Assembly: GCA_943704415.1 (NCBI GenBank)
Contig: CALSCO010002118.1
Location: forward strand, 1 to 12,471
DNA: 12,471 nt
Reading direction: 5' to 3'
From: Parvularia atlantis
Taxonomy: Eukaryota; Opisthokonta; Rotosphaerida
Part shown: positions 1 to 12,471 of the stretch, piece after piece
How the letters are laid out: every line of letters starts with the position of its first letter
How positions within the stretch are numbered: the stretch's first letter is position 1
Made by a program: the position numbers and the translations under genes
The notes under the pieces: model-generated
Databases searched by the model: none
What the model saw: only the letters and a program-made list of their open reading frames with translations
Told to the model about the DNA's origin: nothing

Positions 1-644
1 TGGTTGCAGTTCGACATCACGACCTTGGTCGTCGGCGGTTGGTTCTGGCTGCAGTAGCACGCCTCCGAAGAAAACCAGTAGTTGTTACCAAACGCCGTGA
101 ACGTGTACGTCGGGTAGGCCGCGTACGCGTATCGGTAGTCTGCCGGCGCGCCACGTGTGAGCTGCATAGCGCAAACGTGCGCAAACGGGCACGCACAGGT
201 TGTCGACCGTGTACTGCTCGCCGAACGTCGACACTTTGTAGTTGATGGTACAATTAGCCGAGATGTCGTCGCAGGTGTACGACTCCGGGCCGACGGCGAG
301 GAAGAGGTTGGTGATCCCTTGGTCAGGCATTATCTGGAAGCAGCCGAGGACGTCGAACACCCCTGGGAGCGGTGTCAGCCTTCGCTCTCCGTCACGTCGA
401 AGCACGTGCATGTACGCACACTTGTTGGGCACGGTCTGGTTGCCCTTGTTGAGCGGGAAGTCCCGCGTGTAGGCACGTTGTTCGGGTAGCCCTGCTCGTA
501 CTTGTTGGGCACGAGCGTCTGCGCGGCCGCGAGGGACGCGAGGAACGCGAGGGTTGCGACGCCCGCGAATAATGCGAGTGCTGCGAGGGTGAGGGCACGC
601 GCGGGCCGCACGCGACCGGCGAGGCAGCGCGGGGCCGGCGGCAT
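1..644 (-). CDS. Unrecognised secreted Cys-containing protein (5' part; runs off the left edge)
   Basis: The ATG at 644-642 opens an Arg-rich n-region and a long Ala/Leu hydrophobic stretch (about residues 16-40) ending AAAQ, a typical signal peptide, so export or membrane anchoring is likely. The mature part begins TLVPNKYEQGYPNN. An intron at 363-419 (GTGCGT...CAG) joins ...NQTVPNK to WVFDVLGCFQIMPDQ. A second intron of about 55-57 nt ends at 140, followed by a Tyr- and Cys-rich stretch that includes ACYCSQNQ and reaches base 1. Two frame problems exist. Near 470-475 one base seems missing (NNVP then YTRDFPLN in the next frame). At the second intron the canonical GTGCGT donor (196) leaves the wrong phase, while a GC donor two bases further in would fit. 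I recognise no family. High third-position GC and the lack of stops in the chosen frames support coding. Homology search of the joined exons would decide the identity. Confidence 0.6.
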
Positions 645-799
645 GGGGCGGGCGGCAAACGATGTGTGCTTTCAGACGGGCTGGTCACCATGCGAACCGC
701 GCGACGCGGGCCAATCAGGCAGCGGCTCTCTGCGCATCTGAGACGTGTTTGCGGGGCGTTTCGGCACGGGCAGTGCACACAAGGACACCACTGGCAGCT
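645..799. other. Short tandem intergenic spacer
   Basis: These 155 bp lie between the stop codon of the NDUFS7 gene and the start of the downstream secreted-protein gene on the same strand. They must carry the NDUFS7 3' end and the promoter of the secreted-protein gene. I see no TATA box, canonical AATAAA or convincing ORF. The spacer is GC-rich like the genes. Confidence 0.5.
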
Positions 800-1619
800 T
801 CACTTGCGGTACCACATCTGCACGCCCTGCAGGCGCGGCGGAATGCGGCGTCAGTGGGGACGGCGCGGACGGCGCAGCGCACCTGTTGCCGCGCCACCTT
901 CTTCTTGAGCAACAGGATGCCGTACATGAGCGCCTCGGCCGTCGGCGGGCAGCCTGGGCCCAGTCAGACGGCGCAGGCTCCGTCACGGCAGCGCGGCACG
1001 CACCGGGCACGTAGACGTCGACGGGCACGATGCGGTCGACGCCGCGCACGGTCGAGTAGCTGTAGTGGTAGTAGCCGCCGCCGTTGGCGCACGAGCCCAT
1101 CGAGATGATCCAGCGCGGCTCGGGCTGGCGATGCGCGCGTTGACAGAGCGCGAGCAGCCCGGGCGCTGGAGCAGGCGCACCATCTGGTCGTACAGCTTGC
1201 GCAGCGCGGGTGCCATCTTGTTGGTGACCGTGCCAGAGACGATCATCACGTCTGCCTGGCGCGGCGTCGCGCGGAGGAAGGTCCCCGTGCGCTCGAGATC
1301 GTAGCGGGACATGAACTGTGCGGCGTGCGTGTGTGAGCGCGGCGCGCGCGCGCATGAGGACCTGCGTGATGTCGCAGCACGCCGCATAAGGGCCGCGCAC
1401 CGCGTGGATCATCTCGACGCCGCAGCACGCCAGGCCGAACGTGAGCGGCCACATCGCGCCCTGGCGCGCCCAGTTGACGGCCTTGTCGAGCGACGTAGTG
1501 ACGACGCCAGGCTCGGCGCCTTTACGCGGCTGCACGAGCACGGGCAGGTCTTGCGCGGCCTCGTGCGCGGGCACGGCTGCGAGGGTCGACATGCGACGGA
1601 GCGAGGCGCGAAGCAGCAT
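800..1619 (-). CDS. NDUFS7: NADH:ubiquinone oxidoreductase (complex I) PSST subunit, NDUFS7/NuoB family
   Basis: This nuclear gene encodes the matrix-arm complex I subunit that carries iron-sulfur cluster N2, the last electron carrier before ubiquinone. Exons on the minus strand are 1619-1401, 1315-1181, 1124-1004, 953-883 and 826-800 (573 nt, 190 residues). The introns are 85, 56, 50 and 56 nt and all junctions are in phase. Residues 1-20 ([20 protein letters not shown]) are basic and Ser-rich, fitting a mitochondrial presequence. The core contains [50 protein letters not shown] and [16 protein letters not shown]. The four N2 ligands are present at Cys65, Cys66, Cys130 and Cys160, so the enzyme should be active. 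The C-terminus WYRK matches opisthokont versions. Unusual points are [12 protein letters not shown] instead of the common MHxxAxRYDxDR, and Val147 where most relatives have Cys (VRGCDRIV). Assignment is near certain. Confidence 0.97.
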
Positions 1620-1632
1620 TTTTTTTTTTTTT
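1620..1632 (-). promoter_or_regulatory. Poly(A) leader abutting the NDUFS7 start codon
   Basis: On the plus strand bases 1619-1632 are all T. Read on the minus strand, thirteen A residues directly precede the NDUFS7 ATG, with the A of the ATG continuing the run. It is the longest homopolymer in this GC-rich window. An A-rich context before the ATG favours initiation in many fungi. Whether this run acts in translation or as a nucleosome-depleting poly(dA:dT) element is inference. Confidence 0.6.
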
Positions 1633-1777
1633 GGCCAAGGCGAAGAGCAGGGGGCGACTCCACGTGGGATGAGCCAAACAAACGCCTAAGTACAGCGATC
1701 ATGCTTTAGACATTGGGATACATTGCCTGCGACATATCGTGGCACGGACATCACACTAGAAATCAGACCGTTACTTG
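1633..1777. promoter_or_regulatory. Divergent promoter between NDUFS7 and condensin subunit 3
   Basis: About 145 bp separate two head-to-head genes, and the stretch is visibly less GC-rich than its flanks. It contains an E-box palindrome, CCACGTGG (1660-1667), of the kind bound by bHLH factors such as Cbf1, USF or Myc relatives. It also contains ATTGG (1712-1716), a CCAAT box in reverse orientation of the type bound by HAP/NF-Y, which commonly regulates respiratory genes. Site function is inferred from sequence only. Confidence 0.5.
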
Positions 1778-4700
1778 ATGGGACCACCACCGCGCGCGCT
1801 TCCCGCCGGCGCCTCGTCCGCTGCGGCGTCGCTGGCGTCGATGGCGCGGTACGGGGGCCGCGCGCGCACGTGCGCCACCCTGCAACGCCGGCGAAACTGA
1901 GCCGCGACGCGCCCGCGGCAGCCTGTTTGACGACGCGCAGGGCAGCGCGGCCGCGCACCGCAAGAGCGCGCACGCCCTCCGCGGCGTCATGGGCGCCGTG
2001 CCGTCGGCCGAGTTCCGCGCCGAGCTCGTGCGGCTGCTGGGGCGGGTGCGCGGCGCCGCGTCGTGTTGTGCGGCTCCTCACGTGCGCGTGGGGGGTGGGT
2101 GCCAGGCGCTCGTCGTCAAGAAGCGCGAGGCGGCCGTCGACCGCGTCGTCAACTTTGTCGGCGCGTACGTCCAGCTGCTGCAGGAGCAGGGTGCGGCCGG
2201 GTGGCGCGCGTGACGCGCATCGTGCTAAGGCTGCTCGTGTCCAGTGGCGGCGGCGGCGACCGAGGGCGATGCGGCCGCGGCAGAGGACCTTGGCTTTGTC
2301 GAGTTCCTGCTGGCGCATCTACTTCAAGGTGCGCGCAAACGACATGCGCAACATCGTCGTCAGGCATCAACACGAGCCGCACAGGCATCGAGACCCGCGA
2401 CAAGATGATGCGCTTCCGCGTGGCGCAGCTGGTCGCGCTCATCATGGGCCACCTGCAGGAAGTGAGGTGCGCGCCCAGCCGTCTGCCCAGATCTGCCGCT
2501 CAAAGCGAGCGCCGTCGCAGCGACGACACCTGGGAGGCCGTCAACATCAAGCTGCTCGAGCGCTCGCACGACAAGGAGCCGCTTGTGCGCGCGCAGGTCG
2601 TGTTTGCGCTCGCCAAGCTGCAGGGCACGTCGGACGGCGACGAGGACCCGATCGTCGAGCGCCTGCTCGCGATGATGCGGCACGACCCGAGCGCGTGCGT
2701 GTCTCATGCCCTTGTGGCGTGGTCGGCCTCACCTCATGTGCAGCGACGTGCGCCGTGCCGTCGTCGCCAACATTGTCCTGTCGCCGCGCACGCTGCCGTT
2801 CATCGTCGAGCGCTCGCGCGGTGCGTGCGCGATCGCATAGCGCGCCGATCTGCCGCCGCCTCTGACCGCGAGCATCTGTGCAGACGTCGATCCGCAGACG
2901 CGCAAGATCGTGTTCCGCAAGGCCCTGGCCGACGTCGACTTTACGCTGCTGACGATCGAGGACCGCGAGCGCCTGCTGCACGCGGGCCTGCGCGACCGGT
3001 GCGGACGCACGTGGGCCGCCCGCCTTCTCACACAGTGTGTGCGCGGAACGGCAGCGATGCGTCGGTGCAGCAGGCGTGTCTGCAGCTGATGTGCGACAAC
3101 TGGATCAAGGCGAGCAACGGCGACATGATTGAGGTGCGCGCACGGGAAGTGACGCGCAGCATCGAAGCACGCTCATCGCGCTTCGTGCACAGTTCCTCGG
3201 CCGCCTTGACGTTGTGCAGAACCCTGCGCTGGCCGAGCAGGTCCTGCTCGCCTTCTTTGACGCCTACAAGAGCTTTCAGTTCCCGAGCGACGGTACGTCC
3301 TAGCGCGTTGCCTGGAATGCGCGGCTGACCCTTTTCGCTGCCGGCAGAAACGGTGTGGGACAACCTGACGGCCGAGTCGTCGCTCTTTGCGCGCGTCTAC
3401 TGCGAGTTCTGCTCGTCGAAGAACGTGCGTGCGCGGTCGGCTGTGCGTCGCGCGTGTGCGGCTCTGAGCCGCCGCCGGCAGCTCGTGAGCAAGCTTGACG
3501 CGACCCTGCCCGAGCTGTCCAAGCTGTGCGTCTACCTGCAGAATACGTACAACGCCATGTTCAGCTCAATCGAGGCCGACGACGACGCGGTTCTCCAGGT
3601 CGAATTTGTCCTGCTGCAGCTGCTGAAGATCGCCAAGGTGTGCGGCACAAGTTGCACGGCGCACATCCCCGCTCACGCCGCTCGTGAGTGCGCAGGTCAA
3701 CGACTTTTCGGACGAGGTCGGCCGGCGGCGCCTGCTCGCGCTTCTGCGTCCGTCCTTTGCGTGCTGCGGCGGCCTGCTCGCGGCTCACCCTCCTCGCGCG
3801 TGCAGGGGAGCTGCTGCTGCTCCCGTTCGCATCGGACGACATCCTGCCGGCGCTGATGGACGTGGTGCAGAAGATCGCCGTGACCGAGCGCGACTTTATC
3901 CGGTACGTCAACTGCGCGCGTCGCTGCAGCCGCTGACCGACTTGCAGGCTCGTGGCCGAGGTCATCGCCGACCGTCGCGACCCGCAGGAGAACGCCGTGC
4001 GCCACGAGCGGTGCGCTGCGTTGGCTGTAACTGGATTGCACGCACGCTGAACGGCTTGCACGCTCCAGGCAGCAGCAGCTCGCGGCGCAGCTGCAAGAGG
4101 CGCAGCAGACCCTGCAGCGCCTGCGCTCGCGGCCGCGCGGCGACGGCGACGACACTGCCGCCCAGCTCGCCGCGGCCGAGAATGCTGTGCGCTCGCTCAC
4201 GGCAGCGATGGCGGCGGCGGCCGGCGACACAAGCATGCTGTGCGCGCGCTGTTGGACTTGGCGCGCACGCGAGAGCCCTGACGCGCCGTGCACAGCGACA
4301 CGACCGTGCTGCCGCGCAACGACGAGAGCGTCGAGACGCGCCTGTCGTGCCTGCAGCTCGCGCAAGCCATGCTCGAGCGCACACACCAGGTGCGTGAGGA
4401 GGGGCACGATTGCTCGGGTGCGGCTGACCTGGGCACCGGCAGCCGCTGCGCGAGAACCCTGCGCTCGTGACGATGGTCGGCACGCTGCTGCTGCCGTCGC
4501 TGCTCGTGCAGGACGCCGTGGTGCAGCTGACGGCGTCGGCGTGCCTGGGGCTGTGCGCGCTGCTCGACCTGGTGCGCGCCGCGTGCGCTGGGTTGCGCTA
4601 GCTGACCGCCAATCACGCGCAGGACCTTGCGCGGCAGCAGCTCGGCTTCTTCGTCAACTGCTCAAAGCAGACGGCTTCGCCCGAGCTGCGCACGCAGGGC

Positions 4701-6065
4701 CTAAAGGTGCGGCGCCCCTGAAGTGCCCACGTGGGTCGCTGCTGATGAGCCGACGGCGCGCAGATCCTCTTTGATCTCGCGACGACGCATGGCATCCCCG
4801 CGCTCGAGGACGGCGCGGCGCCGGTGCTCGTGGACGCGCTGCGTGCCTTCCTCGACAGCGAGTCGCACGAGCTCCTCACGCTGGCGGCCGAGGGCTTCAG
4901 CAAGCTGTTCCTGCTGCGCATGGTGCGTCTCTCGCCAGGCTTCGTCGCCGATGGCTAACTGCTGCCGCACGCGGGGCAGGTGAGCGACGTCGACGCCCTG
5001 CGCCGGCTCGTCGTCCTGTTCCTCGACCCGGCCACGGCCGACAACCCCTCGCTGCGCCAGTGCCTGTCGTACTCGCTGCAGGCGTTTGCGTACTCGGGCG
5101 AAGGCAACCAAGTCATGCTCGCCAGGGTGCGCGGTCGCAGGTGCACGACCAGAATACTGCTCACGCCTTGAACGCACGGCCAGGTGTATCTCGGCGTGCT
5201 GGAGGACGTGCACGCGATTCTCGCCGCTGTGCCGGTTGAGGACAACAGCTCGACCGCGCTCGCCGCCCACGCCCAGCTGCTGCTCGAGTGGCTCGATGCC
5301 GGCAAGCTGTTCCAGAGGTGTGCGCTGGGGCGCTTATTGACCACGGGCGCGTCTGACCGCTGTCGTGCAGGAGCAAGACGATCGCCGACCCGCTCCAGCC
5401 GCCCGCGCTGCTCGTTGCGGCCGAGACCGTGCTCGCGTCTCTTGTGCGGCCCGTCTCGGCCGGTGCCGTGCCGTCCAAGCTGCTCTGTCAGCTGCTCGGC
5501 AAGATGGCCCTCCCGTCGCGCTACCACCACTCGCTCTACAAGCGCCTGCTGGCGCTCGGCCGCCGCGCGGCACAGTCGGTCAAGGACAAGGTCGCGCTGA
5601 ACGCGCTCGGCAAGTTTGTCGCACGGGTGCGGCTGGTGACGGCGGGCGCCCAGGTCTAAGGCTCATCGCTTCGCGACGCGCAGGTGCAGACGCTCGACCC
5701 CGAGCCGCACGTGCCGCTGACCGACGCCGAGGCCGCGGCACTGCACGTGCTCGTGCCTGGGGTCGCGTCTGCTGCGGGTGCGGCCCTCGTTACTTGTGTT
5801 CGCTGCAGCTGACGTCGGTGCGGCAGCCTTGCGCGAGCTGCTCGCCGCGCCCGGCGACAACAGCGTGGGCGGCGACAGGACGGCGACCAAGCGTCCTGCG
5901 CGAGCCCGCCGGGGCAAGCAGGCGGCTGAGGCTGTGGACGACGAAGAGGACGAGGACGACGAGAAGGAGAACGGCGGTGCAGCCGATGACGAGGACGCGG
6001 ACGATACCGTGGGTGAGGCCGCGGAGGGCAACGAGGAACATGAGGAGGAGGAGGAGGAGGAGTAA
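1778..6065 (+). CDS. Condensin complex subunit 3 (CAP-G / Ycg1 / Cnd3), HEAT-repeat protein
   Basis: This is the HEAT-repeat subunit of condensin that, with the kleisin, binds DNA for mitotic chromosome compaction. Exons: 1778-1848, 1922-2045, 2106-2190, 2245-2328, 2385-2466, 2521-2694, 2744-2820, 2884-2998, 3055-3133, 3193-3292, 3348-3424, 3482-3637, 3696-3747, 3806-3902, 3948-4010, 4069-4239, 4296-4389, 4443-4571, 4623-4706, 4764-4922, 4980-5126, 5184-5317, 5371-5626, 5684-5752, 5809-6065. Family hallmarks are LFDDAQGSAAAHRKS near the N-terminus, the pair LLERSHDKEPLVRAQVVFAL and IVERLLAMMRHDPSADVRRA, NWIKASNGD, and FIRLVAEVIADRRDPQE. A Gln-rich coiled-coil insert lies at about residues 479-535. 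A terminal KENGG/Glu-Asp tail ends in seven Glu. An in-frame TAG lies just upstream of Met1778. The first 24 exons are in phase (893 codons). The last exon is read one frame off from the canonical donor at 5753, so a one-base indel near 5809-5830 is likely. Total is about 978 residues, normal for the family. Confidence 0.95.
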
Positions 6066-6183
6066 CTCAGACGGGACTCGGAGGACGTGTGAAACCTGCG
6101 ACAAACGCGGTGTTTGTCACGAACCACCCAGCGCCCTTTCCGCGCCTGGCGCTCGTACTGTCCCATTTCCTCTCACGCTCACC
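6066..6183. other. Spacer between condensin gene and the next plus-strand gene
   Basis: These 118 bp must hold the condensin 3' end and the next gene's promoter. The stretch just before the ATG at 6184 is pyrimidine-rich (CCCATTTCCTCTCACGCTCACC), a feature often seen near transcription starts. No ORF with plausible codon use crosses it. Confidence 0.5.
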
Positions 6184-7613
6184 ATGGTTCAGCCGGCCCA
6201 CTGGCAGGCGGCGGTGGTCAGCCACCTCAAGGAGCTCCAGGAGCTGCCACAGACGCCCGGCGGCGACCGCGGAGCGTCCCGCACCTAGCGGCTGTGCTGT
6301 GTGCTGATCGGTGGCCGCGGCTTCTGTGTTCCTCCCCGCCGTACGGGGCAAGGTCGAGCATGCGAAGGCCGAGGCAGCCAAGCTGCTGGCGCGCTTCAAG
6401 GACACGGTGATGAGCTTCGCCGTCCAGCTGGTCGACATGATCGGCCTCAGCTTCGGCAACCTGACGCCGAGCGAGCGCGAGTGTGTTGCTCAGACCGCTG
6501 CCGAGGTCGACGTGTTCCTCCTGGTCATGAACTCGAAAACGTTCCTCGCCGAAGGCGACGTCGTCATGCTCAAGAAGCTCATCGCCAACCGCGCCGCGCT
6601 AGGCAAGGACCTCTCGCGCATCGTCGTGGCGGTCAACTTGTACTCGCGCGAGGCGAGCCAGTCACGCCCGAACATCTCACGCCATTTCCGCTAGGCCGCA
6701 CTCAGGTTCCTGCGCGACAAGGTCAACGCGGGCTTTGCGGCCCAGCAGGTGGTCGTCGTCGATTGTGAGCACGCGCTCGCCGGCCGCATCGACCCGGCCA
6801 AGTACGCGAGCCTGCCGTACAACACGCGCGCCAAGCTCGAGGACTTGACCACCGGCCGCGTGCCGGCGGCGACGGCATCGACAGTGCGGTGCTACAGGGC
6901 CTGCTGCAGGACAGCCGGCCATGCGGACCTCGAGGCGCTGCTCCTGCGGAACGCGGCCAGCGTCAAGCTCGCCGCGGTCACGGGCGACACGCAGGTGGTG
7001 CTGGACACGCTCTACAAGGCCGTGATTGAGGGCTGCGCCGAGCTCGAGGCGCTCAAGGGCGTCATCACAAAGCTGCTAGGCCTTCCACTGGCAGCCGCGC
7101 TTGACATCTCGCAGTGGTCGCAGAACTCTGTGCCGACGAACGAGCAAATCGCGCCCGTCAACGCGGCCATCGTCGCTGGCAACAACGCGGTCCAAGCGTG
7201 GTTCAGCGGCGTGCAGAGCAACACGACCGCCTGCAACGAGCTCATCGGCAAGCTGGCCGGTCACGAACTTTTTTATGCAACCTGGCCGAGGTGCCTGCTC
7301 TGACGGCGGTTCTGCAGATGGGCACGTCGACGACCACGACAGCGCATCGCGGCCGTCGTCACACGTTCCACCGGCGCGACACGCACTGGACGACGGTCAC
7401 CAACCACTTCGTGGACGCAGAGTAGTCGAGAACGCGATCAAGAAGCTGCGCGAGAACGCGGTCGCCGCGCGCACCGAGTGGGCTCGCGCTGCTTTGCCCA
7501 AGCTCGGTCTCGCCGCCCCTGCTGCCGACGCGACGCTCGAGAGCATGCTCGTGCAGGTCACCGAGGCCTTGAGCGACCACCTGCAACTCAAGGAGAGCAT
7601 CGCGGTCGCCTGA
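6184..7613 (+). CDS. Unrecognised protein with a degenerate dynamin-type GTPase-like core (exon model partly uncertain)
   Basis: The ATG at 6184 sits in a good context (CACCATGG) and begins MVQPAHWQAAVVSHLKELQE. That frame stops at 6286-6288, and coding resumes in another frame after 6308 (FLPAVRGKVEHAKAEAAK). No clean GT-AG intron joins them; a GC donor at about 6273 with the AG at 6352, or an indel, are possibilities. From there LVDMIGLSFGN supplies a DxxG (G3-like) motif at 6434-6445, followed by a predicted strand DVFLLVMNSK and then IVVAVNLYS, where G4 N/TKxD would sit but lacks its Lys and Asp. No P-loop is visible. Later introns are 6661-6705 and 7260-7317 (both GTCACG donors) and probably 7358-7420, which brings the frame to VVENAIKKLRENAV and the TGA at 7611-7613. 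The C-terminal half is Ala-rich and helical. The GTPase link is a pattern-level guess. A pseudogenised or Malassezia-like lineage-specific protein is also possible. I name no function. Confidence 0.5.
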
Positions 7614-7805
7614 TGCTCTCGTTCACCCTCTTGTCCCACCCTCCTGAACCTGCTCCACCAGCAAATGCGTCCCGAAATGAGGTTGCTTTGGCTTCGGCAG
7701 CGACACGCAGAAAACACGAGCGTTAGCGAGCTAGGGAGGGGTCGGCGTGGTGTCGATGGGGGGTTAGGGCAGTGGGTCACATTGCGTGCTTGTCTTCTTG
7801 TGTTG
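7614..7805. terminator. Convergent 3' intergenic region
   Basis: These 192 bp separate the stop codons of two convergent genes, so both transcripts should terminate and be polyadenylated here. No AATAAA is evident on either strand. Bases about 7735-7775 are G-rich on the plus strand, with several runs of three to six G (GGGAGGGG, GGGGGG, GGG, GGG). Such runs could form a G-quadruplex in the 3' UTR of the plus-strand transcript. Terminator function is inferred from position. Confidence 0.45.

Positions 7806-12471
<4,666 letters not shown>

Noticed and set aside
672-1619. NDUFS7 as one uninterrupted 315-codon ORF
   Set aside because: After residue 73 the ORF loses all family similarity, while splicing four short introns restores every conserved motif and a normal 190-residue length.
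1619-1632. The T run as an RNA polymerase III terminator
   Set aside because: No tRNA, A/B-box pair or other small RNA structure is visible upstream, and the run abuts the NDUFS7 start codon.
5778-5808. A 31-nt intron restoring the condensin C-terminal frame
   Set aside because: It is much shorter than every other intron in the window (45 nt or more); a one-base indel is more likely.
5365-6288. A long plus-strand ORF covering the end of the condensin gene
   Set aside because: It is an off-frame shadow: its product is Arg-rich with poor codon use. The true frame gives the typical condensin C-terminus and acidic tail.

Overview
This is nuclear DNA from an intron-rich, GC-rich unicellular eukaryote. 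Short spliceosomal introns (mostly 45-67 nt) cut every gene. Their ends are highly uniform: donors are usually GTGCGC, GTGCGT or GTGCGG, a CTGAC- or CTCAC-like branch motif is often present, and acceptors are CAG or TAG. Translation uses the standard code. Gene content (mitochondrial complex I, condensin, an STE20 kinase, a DH-PH RhoGEF) fits a fungus or another opisthokont- or amoebozoan-grade protist. I cannot fix the lineage. A GC-rich basidiomycete yeast is one candidate, but the NDUFS7 sequence is not a close match to dikaryan versions as I know them.

Layout, left to right. (1) 1-644, minus: 5' part of an unrecognised secreted, Cys-containing protein that runs off the left edge. (2) 800-1619, minus: complete five-exon gene for complex I subunit NDUFS7/PSST. 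(3) 1620-1777: divergent promoter with a poly(A) leader against the NDUFS7 start codon, an E-box palindrome and an inverted CCAAT. (4) 1778-6065, plus: 25-exon gene for condensin subunit 3 (CAP-G/Ycg1/Cnd3), about 978 residues with an acidic tail. (5) 6184-7613, plus: unrecognised gene whose N-terminal half looks like a degenerate dynamin-type GTPase core; its first exon junction is unresolved. (6) 7806-12471, minus: one long gene, open at its 5' end, encoding an STE20/GCK-family kinase domain, a Ser/Thr/Pro-rich linker, and DH (RhoGEF) and PH domains.

The main discovery candidate is item 6. Twenty-four exons can be chained from the kinase catalytic loop to the stop codon after the PH domain, with every exon junction in phase, no frameshift and introns of 51-67 nt. 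The two signalling modules therefore appear to be one polypeptide, a kinase-RhoGEF fusion, rather than two neighbouring genes. Three of its introns are best explained by GC-AG splicing. Secondary observations are single-base frame conflicts in gene 1 and near the condensin C-terminus, a 34-bp perfect purine-pyrimidine alternation inside a GEF intron, and a dense set of proline-directed phosphorylation sites in the linker.

The genes do not form a functional cluster. Adjacent genes are separated by only about 118-192 bp, so each gap must hold both promoter and 3'-end signals. No tRNA, rRNA, CRISPR array, transposon or bacterial operon was seen.
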